A stretch of DNA of 7,750 bases from Bacillota bacterium (GTDB lineage Bacteria > Bacillota > Clostridia > Clostridiales > Clostridiaceae): positions 1 through 7,750 of the forward strand of contig JAEXLD010000131.1 of the NCBI GenBank assembly GCA_023445445.1. The letters run 5' to 3'. How positions within the stretch are numbered: position 1 is the first letter of the stretch; every line of letters starts with the position of its first letter. Below are positions 1-5,686 of this stretch, one piece after another. The notes beneath the pieces were generated by a model. The model was not told the origin of the DNA. It saw nothing but the letters and a program-made list of their open reading frames with translations, and did no database searches. Position numbers and translations under genes: made by a program.

Positions 1-1
1 A

Positions 2-124
2 AGAGGACCAGACCATTTCCCATTCTTAGGTGTTAAGGCATCTGGAATTGGAACTCAAGGGATAAAATATTCAATAGAAGCTATGTCAAGACCAAAGGCT
101 ACTGTAATCAATATAGGTAGATAG
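2..124 (+). CDS. gapN: NADP-dependent glyceraldehyde-3-phosphate dehydrogenase, C-terminal end (partial)
   Basis: The window opens inside a forward reading frame whose last 40 codons end in TAG at 122-124. The visible peptide begins RGPDHFPFLGVKASGIGTQG and ends in KATVINIGR. This matches the C-terminal end of non-phosphorylating, NADP-dependent glyceraldehyde-3-phosphate dehydrogenases (aldehyde dehydrogenase superfamily), where a 'GPDHFPFLGVKxSGIGxQG' stretch precedes the oligomerisation strand. The enzyme is cytosolic and oxidises glyceraldehyde-3-P directly to 3-phosphoglycerate, giving NADPH and bypassing the ATP-forming step of glycolysis. The catalytic Cys and Glu lie outside the window, so the family call rests on the tail alone. 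Another aldehyde dehydrogenase subfamily is possible but less likely. Two hairpins follow the stop codon. Confidence 0.8.
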   Translation, partial: RGPDHFPFLGVKASGIGTQGIKYSIEAMSRPKATVINIGR

Positions 125-163
125 GTATTTGTTATATAGTATAAATTAACAGAATATATTTTT

Positions 164-193
164 AATAAGAGGCTATTTATATAGCCTCTTATT
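164..193. repeat. 13-bp perfect inverted repeat (hairpin without U-tract)
   Basis: AATAAGAGGCTAT (164-176) is perfectly complementary to ATAGCCTCTTATT (181-193), with a 4-nt loop TTAT. It lies 39 nt after the gapN stop. Neither side carries a run of T in the direction of transcription: GAGCTTCT follows on the forward strand and AAAAATATA on the reverse strand. It is therefore not a canonical intrinsic terminator. It may be an mRNA 3'-end stabiliser or a decayed terminator upstream of the strong one at 218-259. Confidence 0.6.
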
Positions 194-217
194 GAGCTTC
201 TAAAGTAAATAAATTGT

Positions 218-259
218 ATAAAAAAAGAAGTAGTTAAAAATAACTACTTCTTTTTTTAT
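218..259. terminator. Bidirectional intrinsic terminator between gapN and the glutaredoxin gene
   Basis: A 19-bp fully paired stem (218-236 with 241-259) has an AAAA loop at 237-240. Its core is GAAGTAGTTA/TAACTACTTC, flanked by A7 on the left and T7 on the right, so either transcript ends in a hairpin followed by a U-run. It lies between two genes that converge on it: gapN (+), stop at 124, and the glutaredoxin-like gene (-), stop at 298. It should stop both transcripts. Confidence 0.9.
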
Positions 260-297
260 TTTATAACACCTTAAAATTTAGGTGATTATGTTTTAAA

Positions 298-525
298 CTA
301 TTTGTTTAATGCTTTATCTATAGCATTTTTATCAAAACCAACGATAACAGTACCGTTTATATCTAAAACAGGAACTCCCATTTGTTTTGATTTATTTATC
401 ATTTCATCTCTAGCAGTCATATCTTCTTGAACATTAAATTCTTCATATGCCACACCAACTGAACTTAAGTAATTCTTTGCTTTTACGCACCATGGGCAAG
501 TATTTGTACTATAAACTTTAACCAT
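298..525 (-). CDS. Glutaredoxin-like thiol-disulfide protein (YruB/NrdH-type)
   Basis: This 75-residue cytosolic protein has a single thioredoxin-fold domain. The active site CPWC is at residues 10-13, after the first beta strand (VKVYSTNT). The cis-proline region is GVPVLDINGTVIVGFD (Pro52), and the GFD turn near 63-65 follows. Length and motifs fit the small glutaredoxin-like family found in clostridia, which carries electrons for thiol-disulfide exchange. NrdH-type redoxins serve ribonucleotide reductase, but no nrd gene is beside it, so the partner is unknown. The start is an ATG 7 nt downstream of a strong AAGGAGG site (plus-strand 533-539). The gene ends towards the bidirectional terminator at 218-259. 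A 53-residue reverse-strand gene lies 140 nt upstream, and a weak promoter and a palindrome occupy the gap. The redoxin family is confident; the exact subfamily is not. Confidence 0.88.
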   Translation of the reverse strand: MVKVYSTNTCPWCVKAKNYLSSVGVAYEEFNVQEDMTARDEMINKSKQMGVPVLDINGTVIVGFDKNAIDKALNK

Positions 526-557
526 TTGTAATCCTCCTTTTAATTATCAAAAGATAA

Positions 558-577
558 TTAATATTAACTAATATTAA
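558..577. repeat. AT-only palindrome upstream of the glutaredoxin-like gene
   Basis: TTAATATTA (558-566) and TAATATTAA (569-577) form a perfect 9-bp inverted repeat around a 2-bp centre, AC. It touches the inner edge of the proposed -10 box and covers the expected transcription start of the glutaredoxin gene. That position would suit a repressor operator. All-A/T palindromes arise easily in DNA of this composition, and the sequence does not match the Rex, Fur or PerR boxes I know. Confidence 0.35.
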
Positions 578-605
578 GTTTACACCATTTTATTAATAAT
601 TTCAA
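577..605 (-). promoter_or_regulatory. Possible sigma-A promoter of the glutaredoxin-like gene
   Basis: On the reverse strand, TTGAAA (plus 600-605, 5/6 match to the -35 consensus) and TAAACT (plus 577-582, 4/6 match to -10) are separated by 17 bp. Transcription would begin near 570, giving a leader of about 45 nt. The -10 match is modest and the region is very AT-rich, so this is tentative. Confidence 0.35.
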
Positions 606-665
606 TATTTATAGTATATTTTATTAAAAATAAAGAATGTGGTATTATATAATTTAAATAACAAT

Positions 666-827
666 TTATTTAATGATATTTCCATTATCTAAATTAGAAT
701 TAAGAATCATGTTATCTAAAGAAGTATCTTTGGAATTAAAAAATAATTCCTCAGATAAATTTTTAGATTTATCTTCACGTATTACATTTTTTGAAGGTAT
801 ATTGGAAAAATAATTTCTATTAATCAT
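666..827 (-). CDS. Small Asn-rich hypothetical protein (53 aa)
   Basis: I do not recognise this gene. I place the start at the ATG at plus 825-827 because an AAGGAG site (plus 836-841) lies 8 nt upstream. An in-frame upstream start would give an N-terminal extension read from intergenic AT-rich DNA and has no such site. The product begins MINRNYFSNIPSK and is hydrophilic, with 11 Asn and 7 Ser among 53 residues, no Cys, no signal peptide and no membrane segment. It ends in GNIIK. It is divergent from nagR, and the NagR operator lies about 78 bp upstream of its start. The glutaredoxin gene is 140 nt downstream on the same strand with no clear terminator between, so some co-transcription is possible. 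The ribosome binding site is the main support for coding; no function can be inferred. Confidence 0.5.
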   Translation of the reverse strand: MINRNYFSNIPSKNVIREDKSKNLSEELFFNSKDTSLDNMILNSNLDNGNIIK

Positions 828-904
828 TATAGCATCTCCTTTTAAATATATATAATTATTTTTCCAAAAAATTAATAATTTATAACAATATAAAAAATTA
901 AGCA

Positions 905-920
905 ACTGGTCTAGACATCT
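905..920. promoter_or_regulatory. NagR/DasR-type operator (dre site)
   Basis: ACTGGTCTAGACATCT is a near-perfect match to the 16-bp DasR/YvoA responsive element (consensus close to AGTGGTCTAGACCACT), with the core TGGTCTAGAC intact. It overlaps the -35 box of the nagR promoter (912-917), so bound NagR should block RNA polymerase. The next gene encodes a regulator of exactly this family, which implies negative autoregulation relieved by amino-sugar phosphate. I see no second copy elsewhere in the window. Confidence 0.85.
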
Positions 921-940
921 ATAACAATTTTTAATATAAT
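912..940 (+). promoter_or_regulatory. sigma-A promoter of nagR-nagB
   Basis: TAGACA (912-917, 5/6 match to -35) and TATAAT (935-940, perfect -10) are separated by 17 bp. Transcription should start around 946-948, which is almost on top of the AGGAGG ribosome binding site (947-952). The leader would be only about 13 nt long. The -35 hexamer lies inside the operator at 905-920. Confidence 0.75.
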
Positions 941-959
941 AATTTTAGGAGGATTAACA

Positions 960-1682
960 ATGATAGATAAAAGTAGCCCAATTCCTGTATATTACCAATT
1001 AAAAAATGATTTAATTTCTAAGATTTCCGAAGGAGTATGGAAACCTGGAGATTGTATATCAAGCGAAAGAGAACTTTGTGAAATATACGGAGTTAGTAGA
1101 ATGACCATTAGGCAGGCTATTGGTGAACTTGTACAAGAAGGAGTACTTCTTAGAATTAAAGGAAAAGGAACTTTTGTATGTGAACAAACATTTAAGCAAA
1201 AGGATATGATGAGCTTTAGTGAAATAGTAAAGCAAATGGGAAAAACATTAAGATCTGAAGTGGTTGAATTTAATAAGATTTCAACACCTGAAGAATTAAG
1301 TGATATCTTTTTATTAGATGAGCTATACAAGATAACTAGAAAGCGTATAGTTGATGATGAATGTGTTGCAATAGAGAAAGTTTATATACCTGTAGATTAT
1401 TGTGGGTATATAGATGAAGAAATGCTAAAGGGATCCCTATTTAAGATTCTTGAAACCTTTGGTTATAAGGTAGATTACTCTCAATCCTCAATAGTTTCAG
1501 TTATTATGGATAATGAATTAAAAGAAGCTTTTAATGTTAATCAACAAGTGCCTATGCTAAAAATTATTAGTAAAACTTATGATTTAAGCAATAAGTTGAT
1601 ATTTTTAGAAGAGGCAATATATAGATCAGATAAATTCACTATAGAAGTTAATATATCGAGAAGAGAGGGAAAAATACGATGA
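960..1682 (+). CDS. nagR: GntR/HutC-family repressor of amino-sugar genes (NagR, YvoA/DasR-like)
   Basis: This 240-residue cytosolic regulator has the standard length for HutC-type GntR proteins. Residues 1-73 form the winged helix-turn-helix. PVYYQLKNDL opens it, SERELCEIYGVSRMTIRQAI (35-54) holds the recognition helix, and the wing is RIKGKGTFV. Residues from about 92 to 232 form the UTRA effector domain, with ITRKRIVDDECVAIEK and FLEEAIYRSDKFTIEV as its typical strands. YvoA and DasR bind glucosamine-6-P or N-acetylglucosamine-6-P in this domain and then lose operator affinity. The promoter carries a dre operator, and the stop codon overlaps the nagB start, so the regulator should control itself and nagB. 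The ATG is preceded by AGGAGG (947-952) at good spacing. The exact ligand is inferred from operator and neighbour, not read from the sequence. Confidence 0.92.
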   Translation: MIDKSSPIPVYYQLKNDLISKISEGVWKPGDCISSERELCEIYGVSRMTIRQAIGELVQEGVLLRIKGKGTFVCEQTFKQKDMMSFSEIVKQMGKTLRSEVVEFNKISTPEELSDIFLLDELYKITRKRIVDDECVAIEKVYIPVDYCGYIDEEMLKGSLFKILETFGYKVDYSQSSIVSVIMDNELKEAFNVNQQVPMLKIISKTYDLSNKLIFLEEAIYRSDKFTIEVNISRREGKIR

Positions 1683-2404
1683 AGATAATAGTTACAAAGA
1701 ATTATGATGAATTAAGTAAGGTTGCTGCAAATGAAATGGCAAAGATAGTTAAAAGTAATCCTAAGGCTGTACTTGGGTTAGCAACAGGTGGATCACCAAT
1801 TGGTATGTATAAGGAATTAATTAAAATGAATAAAGCTTGTGAAATTGACTTCTCTAATGTGACTACTGTAAATTTAGATGAATATGTTGGCTTAAGTGGG
1901 CAACATCCTCAAAGTTATAGATACTTTATGAATGATAACTTATTTAATCATATAAATATAGATAAGAGTAATACTTATGTTCCAAATGGGTTAGCAGAGA
2001 ATATTGAAGAAGAATGCAAGAGCTATGATGAAAAGATAGCTAAATTAGGTGGTACAGATGTTCAGTTATTAGGAATTGGTAATAATGGACATATCGCATT
2101 TAATGAGCCAAATGAAAATCTAGTGGCAGGAACACACTTAACTAGTTTAACTAAAGAGACAATAGAAGCAAATGCTAGATTCTTTGATTCAATAGATGAA
2201 GTTCCCAAAACTGCAATTACAATGGGGCTTGGTGGAATAATGAAATCAAAAAAGATAATAGTTATAGCAAGTGGAGAATCTAAGGCAGAGGCAGTAAAGG
2301 CTATGGTAAAGGGCAAGATAAGTACAAATATGCCAGCATCAATGTTACAAATGCATAGAGATGTTGTTGTTATAGTTGATGAAGCAGCAGCTAAATTATT
2401 ATAA
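1679..2404 (+). CDS. nagB: Glucosamine-6-phosphate deaminase
   Basis: The enzyme converts glucosamine-6-P and water to fructose-6-P and ammonia, feeding amino sugars from chitin, mucin or cell-wall recycling into glycolysis. The 241 residues match the shorter Gram-positive NagB forms (the E. coli enzyme has a longer C-terminus). Motifs in order: the phosphate-binding GLATGGSPIGMYKEL (33-47), NLDEYVGL with catalytic Asp67, and GIGNNGHIAFNEP (132-144) with His138 and Glu143. The position of E. coli Asp141 is Asn136 here. As I recall, other Firmicute NagBs also carry Asn there, so this is probably not a defect. The ATG overlaps the nagR stop (ATGA), with AGAGGG (1664-1669) inside the nagR end as ribosome binding site, so the two genes are translationally coupled. 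No nagA is adjacent. A terminator follows. Confidence 0.96.
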   Translation: MKIIVTKNYDELSKVAANEMAKIVKSNPKAVLGLATGGSPIGMYKELIKMNKACEIDFSNVTTVNLDEYVGLSGQHPQSYRYFMNDNLFNHINIDKSNTYVPNGLAENIEEECKSYDEKIAKLGGTDVQLLGIGNNGHIAFNEPNENLVAGTHLTSLTKETIEANARFFDSIDEVPKTAITMGLGGIMKSKKIIVIASGESKAEAVKAMVKGKISTNMPASMLQMHRDVVVIVDEAAAKLL

Positions 2405-2428
2405 AATTACAATAGGGTTTAAATATTT

Positions 2429-2468
2429 AAAAGAATTGCAATAATGTAAATATTGTAGTTCTTTTTTT
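2429..2468 (+). terminator. Intrinsic terminator after nagB
   Basis: AGAATTGCAATA (2432-2443) pairs with TATTGTAGTTCT (2451-2462) through 12 positions, including two G-U pairs, with a 7-nt loop. Flanking A residues (2429-2431) pair with the start of a T7 run that ends at 2468. It lies 25 nt after the nagB stop and closes the nagR-nagB operon. Confidence 0.85.
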
Positions 2469-2486
2469 ATGGAGCTATATAAAAAA

Positions 2487-2515
2487 TTGGTTTTTATATT
2501 TTCTTATGATATAGT
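2487..2515 (+). promoter_or_regulatory. Probable extended -10 promoter of radA-disA
   Basis: TATAGT (2510-2515) is preceded by TGA, giving an extended -10 motif (TGnTATAGT). TTGGTT (2487-2492), a weak -35, sits 17 bp upstream. Transcription would start near 2522, leaving a leader of about 55 nt that is very AT-rich and lacks an obvious structure. It lies after the nagB terminator, so radA-disA probably starts its own transcript here. Confidence 0.55.
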
Positions 2516-2576
2516 ATTTATAGTAATTTAATAAAGATTTTTTTAATAAAATAAATAGAATTGGTAGGTAAATTTT

Positions 2577-3944
2577 ATGGCAAAGATTAAATCCATATTT
2601 GTTTGTCAAGAATGTGGATATGAGTCCCCTAAATGGTTAGGTAAATGTCCAGATTGTAATAAGTGGAATACTTTAGTTGAAGAAATTAAAGAAACACATA
2701 AAGAAGTAAAATCTAAAGTAAATAATATAAAGGTAATAGAAAATATGCCAAAGAGCATAAGAGATATAAAATCAGGAGAAAAGGAAAGGTATGATACTGG
2801 TCTAAAAGAGTTAAACAGAGTATTAGGTGGTGGATTAGTAAGAGGTTCATTAACATTAATATCGGGAGATCCTGGAATAGGGAAATCTACACTTCTTTTA
2901 CAAACAGCAGATTCTATTTCCAAAAGTTATGGGAAGGTTTTATATGTTTCTGGAGAAGAGTCGGAAGAACAAATCAAAATTAGAGGAGATAGGTTAGGAG
3001 TTAATGCAGAATCTCTTTATATATTATCTGAAACTAATTTAGATTTAATTGAAGCATATATTGATGAAATAAAGCCTGTTTTCGTAATTATAGATTCTAT
3101 TCAAACTGTATATAAGGAGTCTGTTACTTCAGCACCAGGAAGTGTATCCCAAGTTAAAGAATGTTCTAATGCCATTATGAGAATAGGAAAAAATCAAGGT
3201 ATACCATTATTCATAGTTGCTCACGTAACAAAGCAAGGTGAATTAGCAGGGCCAAGAGTACTAGAGCATATGGTAGATACAGTTCTATATTTTGAGGGTG
3301 AACGTACAGAGGAATTTAGAGTCCTTAGAACTATGAAGAATCGTTTTGGTACTACTAGTGAGATTGGTGTCTTTGAAATGGCAGAGGAAGGATTAAAGGA
3401 AATATACGATCCTTCGAGAATATTTCTAGAGGATACTAATTTTAATCAAGAAGGTTCTGTAGTAATAGGAATAATGGAAGGTACTAGACCTATATTAGTA
3501 GAAATGCAAGCTTTAGTTAGTGAAAGTAACACTCATTTGGCCAGCAGAACTGCTGTAGGTATAGATAATCAAAGACTAAGACTTATACTAGCAGTATTAG
3601 AGAAAAAATTAAGGGTACCTTTTTATAAATATGATGTATATGTAAATGTAGTTGGGGGTCTTACCTTAGATGGAACTACTGGGGACTTAGGGTTAGCATT
3701 AGCATTACTATCTAGTGTTAAAAATACAGGATTGAAGCTTCAAAGAACTGTGATAATTGGAGAAGTAGGTTTAACAGGAGAAATTAGACCTATATCTTCT
3801 TGTGAAAGATTGATTAAAGAAGCTGAAAAAATGGGATTTGAAAATGCTATTATTCCTGAAAGAAATAGGGATAAAGTTACTAGCAATAATATAAATATAA
3901 TAGGTGTAAGTAATTTAAGAGAGGCTATAAATAAGATATTCTAA
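2577..3944 (+). CDS. radA: DNA repair ATPase RadA (Sms)
   Basis: RadA is a RecA-like, DnaB-type ring ATPase that drives branch migration of recombination intermediates during repair and transformation. The 455 residues are the usual full length. A C4 zinc finger has Cys10, Cys13, Cys24 and Cys27. Walker A is GDPGIGKST (97-105) and the Walker B strand VFVIIDS ends near Asp173. The RadA signature KNRFG is at 254-258. A Lon-protease-like C-terminal domain runs from about 285 to 455, including GGLTLDGTTGDLGLALAL (360-377). The ATG at 2577 fits the family N-terminus (MAKIKSIFVCQECGY). Its ribosome binding site is weak (GGTAGGT, about 9 nt upstream). disA begins 16 nt after the stop, the conserved Firmicute order, and in Bacillus subtilis the two proteins interact. 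No motif is missing. Confidence 0.97.
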   Translation: MAKIKSIFVCQECGYESPKWLGKCPDCNKWNTLVEEIKETHKEVKSKVNNIKVIENMPKSIRDIKSGEKERYDTGLKELNRVLGGGLVRGSLTLISGDPGIGKSTLLLQTADSISKSYGKVLYVSGEESEEQIKIRGDRLGVNAESLYILSETNLDLIEAYIDEIKPVFVIIDSIQTVYKESVTSAPGSVSQVKECSNAIMRIGKNQGIPLFIVAHVTKQGELAGPRVLEHMVDTVLYFEGERTEEFRVLRTMKNRFGTTSEIGVFEMAEEGLKEIYDPSRIFLEDTNFNQEGSVVIGIMEGTRPILVEMQALVSESNTHLASRTAVGIDNQRLRLILAVLEKKLRVPFYKYDVYVNVVGGLTLDGTTGDLGLALALLSSVKNTGLKLQRTVIIGEVGLTGEIRPISSCERLIKEAEKMGFENAIIPERNRDKVTSNNINIIGVSNLREAINKIF

Positions 3945-3960
3945 CAGATTGGGTGAGTGT

Positions 3961-5025
3961 ATGAGGATAAAAGACGATGAAGAAATAAAAAGTATATTAA
4001 AACTTATGAGTCCAGGCACAGCATTAAGAGAAGGTTTGGAAAATATCTTAAGAGCTAAAACAGGTGGACTTATAGTTATAGGTGATAATGAAGAAGTTAT
4101 GAAGATAGTAGATGGTGGATTTAATATAAATTCAGAGTATTCACCAGCCTATGTTTACGAATTAGCAAAGATGGATGGAGCTATAGTACTTAGTAGTGAT
4201 TTAAAGAGAATAATATATGCTAACACACAATTAGTTCCAGATCATACTTTAAGTACCTATGAAACTGGTACTAGACATAGAACAGCAAATAGAGTTGCAA
4301 AACAAACTGGAAATATCGTAATAGCAATTTCTCAAAGAAGAAATATTATTACTATCTATAAGGGCGATTTAAAGTATGTACTTCAAGAAAGTAGTGTAAT
4401 TTTAGCAAGAGCTAATCAAGCAATACAGACATTAGAAAAGTACGTAAATGTTTTAGATAGAGTGATTAATAATCTAAATTTATTAGAGTATCAAGATTTA
4501 ACTACTATTTTTGATGTAGTTACGGCTATTCAAAGAACTGAAATGGTAATGAGAGTAGTAGAAGAAATAAAAAGATATATAGTTGAACTTGGAAATGAAG
4601 GAAGACTAATATCCATGCAATTAAGCGAATTAATTAGATTTATTGAAAGGGATGGAATACTTTTAATAAGAGATTATTGTAATGAAGATATGGATTATCA
4701 TGAAATATATAATGGAATCCAAAGATTAACTGCAGAAGAGTTAGTAGACTTAGACTTAATAGCAAAATTATTGGGATATTCTTCAATTTCATTAACAGAT
4801 ACACTAATTTCACCAAAGGGATATAGAATACTATTTAAGGTTCCTAGAGTACCGGTTTCAGTAATAGAAAATTTGGTAAAACATTTTAAGGAACTTAAAT
4901 ATGTAATAGAAGCAGATACCAATGCTTTAGATCAAGTTGATGGTATTGGAGAAGCAAGGGCTAAGGCAATAAGAAGCGGACTTAAGAGAATAAAAGAACA
5001 AATATATCTAAAAAATGAGATTTAA
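3961..5025 (+). CDS. disA: DNA-scanning diadenylate cyclase DisA
   Basis: DisA forms octamers that scan DNA and make cyclic di-AMP from two ATP; synthesis falls when the protein meets branched DNA. I choose the ATG at 3961, giving 354 residues starting MRIKDDEEIKSILKLM, which is the family N-terminus. A TTG four codons upstream would place its start inside the GGGTGAG ribosome binding site (3951-3957). The DAC domain covers about residues 1-140, with the DGA motif at 72-74 and the RHR motif in GTRHR (RHR at 105-107), both intact, so the enzyme should be active. A helical linker follows. The C-terminal helix-hairpin-helix DNA-binding segment includes VDGIGEARAKAIRSGLKRI (about 324-342). It shares a transcript with radA. 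No c-di-AMP (ydaO) riboswitch is visible nearby. Confidence 0.97.
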   Translation: MRIKDDEEIKSILKLMSPGTALREGLENILRAKTGGLIVIGDNEEVMKIVDGGFNINSEYSPAYVYELAKMDGAIVLSSDLKRIIYANTQLVPDHTLSTYETGTRHRTANRVAKQTGNIVIAISQRRNIITIYKGDLKYVLQESSVILARANQAIQTLEKYVNVLDRVINNLNLLEYQDLTTIFDVVTAIQRTEMVMRVVEEIKRYIVELGNEGRLISMQLSELIRFIERDGILLIRDYCNEDMDYHEIYNGIQRLTAEELVDLDLIAKLLGYSSISLTDTLISPKGYRILFKVPRVPVSVIENLVKHFKELKYVIEADTNALDQVDGIGEARAKAIRSGLKRIKEQIYLKNEI

Positions 5026-5060
5026 CATTTTTATGTATAAAAGTAAAATAAATAGATAAT

Positions 5061-5088
5061 AATAAAAAAGCAGGAGTTAGCCTGCTTT
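5061..5088. terminator. Intrinsic terminator between disA and the convergent Cys-rich gene
   Basis: AAAGCAGG (5067-5074) pairs with CCTGCTTT (5081-5088) around a 6-nt loop. On the reverse strand the stem is followed by a T6 run (plus A5064-A5069 overlapping the stem, then TATTATT), a good terminator for the gene ending at 5093. On the forward strand only TTT follows, so it would end the disA transcript less efficiently. Confidence 0.8.
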
Positions 5089-5092
5089 AAAC

Positions 5093-5482
5093 TTATCTAA
5101 ATGTAAACTTTCCCAATAGATTTATTTTATTTTCTTCTTTTAAAAGTATGTCATATAAATTTAAACCTAAACAATTACATAAAGAAGTAATATAAAATAG
5201 ATTATTTCCTATTTCAGTTTCAATAATGTCACGACAATTATTACAAAGGTTTCCTTCAATTTGAGTGCTCAAAGAAGGATTTAGACTATTATCAGCATTA
5301 AAAGTATTTTGTTTTTTAGCCGAAATTTCAATGCAACCACAATTTGTTACTGACTTAGCTAATGCTCTATTAACTCTAGCATTTGATTCATTTAATTTAG
5401 TCATTATGTCTAGAATGCTTCTATGACGTAATAAAGAGTCATCAACATCATTTTGAAAATTATCAAAAATTATATCTTTCAT
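5093..5482 (-). CDS. Cys-rich protein with MazG-like C-terminal half (function unknown)
   Basis: This 129-residue protein begins MKDIIFDNFQNDVDDSLLRH. I choose the ATG at plus 5480-5482 because AAGGAG (plus 5492-5497) lies 9 nt upstream; in-frame TTG and ATG codons closer in sit too near that site. The N-terminal half is a predicted amphipathic helix pair (SILDIMTKLNESNARVNRALAK). CGC (48-50) and CNNC (80-83) then flank a polar, Asn-rich loop and could bind a metal, and a second CxC is at 102-104. The C-terminal stretch EIGNNLFYITSLCNCLGLNL followed by YDILLKE strongly resembles MazG nucleotide pyrophosphohydrolase helices (EIGDxLFYLxxLxNxLGxxLxDVL). Asn replaces the metal-binding Asp, and no full EExxE motif is apparent. 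I recall similar clostridial proteins, possibly filed under DUF1573, but am not certain. It runs against disA and has its own terminator. Confidence 0.82.
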   Translation of the reverse strand: MKDIIFDNFQNDVDDSLLRHRSILDIMTKLNESNARVNRALAKSVTNCGCIEISAKKQNTFNADNSLNPSLSTQIEGNLCNNCRDIIETEIGNNLFYITSLCNCLGLNLYDILLKEENKINLLGKFTFR

Positions 5483-5523
5483 ATACATCAACTCCTTAAA
5501 ATTTACGGCTGTTGTTTATGATT

Positions 5524-5552
5524 TTTATAGTGTTAAAAGGAAGTGTAATTAA
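5524..5552 (-). promoter_or_regulatory. Weak candidate promoter for the Cys-rich gene
   Basis: On the reverse strand, TATAAA (plus 5524-5529) is a 5/6 match to -10. TTAATT (plus 5547-5552), 17 bp upstream, is only a 3/6 match to -35. The leader would be about 35 nt. The 204-nt gap between this gene and the PIN/TRAM gene must hold both divergent promoters; the forward one is much clearer. Confidence 0.3.
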
Positions 5553-5630
5553 CTTAAACTTATAATAAATTAATTATATGATTATTTATAGGGGGTATTT
5601 TAAATTAATAAGAATTTAATAAATATTCAT

Positions 5631-5658
5631 TTTAGATAATACCTTTATATGGTATAAT
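5631..5658 (+). promoter_or_regulatory. sigma-A promoter of the PIN/TRAM-ispD pair
   Basis: TATAAT (5653-5658) is a perfect -10 preceded by TGG, giving the extended -10 motif TGnTATAAT. TTTAGA (5631-5636, 4/6 match to -35) is 16 bp upstream. Transcription would start near 5665, leaving a leader of about 22 nt that contains the strong AGGAGGTG ribosome binding site. The pair is thus expressed independently of radA-disA. Confidence 0.7.
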
Positions 5659-5686
5659 TAATAAAAAATATATAGGAGGTGAAAAA

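Noticed and set aside
135..142. Isolated TATA-rich stretches between 124 and 220 as a promoter
   Set aside because: No paired -35 box and no forward gene downstream; the region is the convergent end of two transcripts.
267..284. Short inverted repeat CACCT...AGGTG before the glutaredoxin stop
   Set aside because: Only 5 bp pair before a mismatch, no U-tract follows, and the strong terminator next to it suffices.
828..905. 26-codon N-terminal extension of the 53-residue gene (MLNFLYCYKLLIFWKNN...)
   Set aside because: It looks like a hydrophobic leader but is a translation of AT-rich intergenic DNA. The strong AAGGAG site lies inside it and serves the later ATG.
992..1330. Open frame of 112 codons antisense to nagR
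   Set aside because: It lies fully opposite a confident gene, has low-complexity Ser/Leu-rich translation typical of antisense frames, and has no supporting ribosome binding site.
2404..2576. Possible c-di-AMP (ydaO-type) riboswitch ahead of radA-disA
   Set aside because: Only a nagB terminator, a promoter and an unstructured AT-rich leader are present; none of the conserved riboswitch blocks can be seen.
3949..3960. TTG start four codons upstream of the chosen disA ATG
   Set aside because: It overlaps the GGGTGAG ribosome binding site, and the family N-terminus starts MRIxxD at the ATG at 3961.
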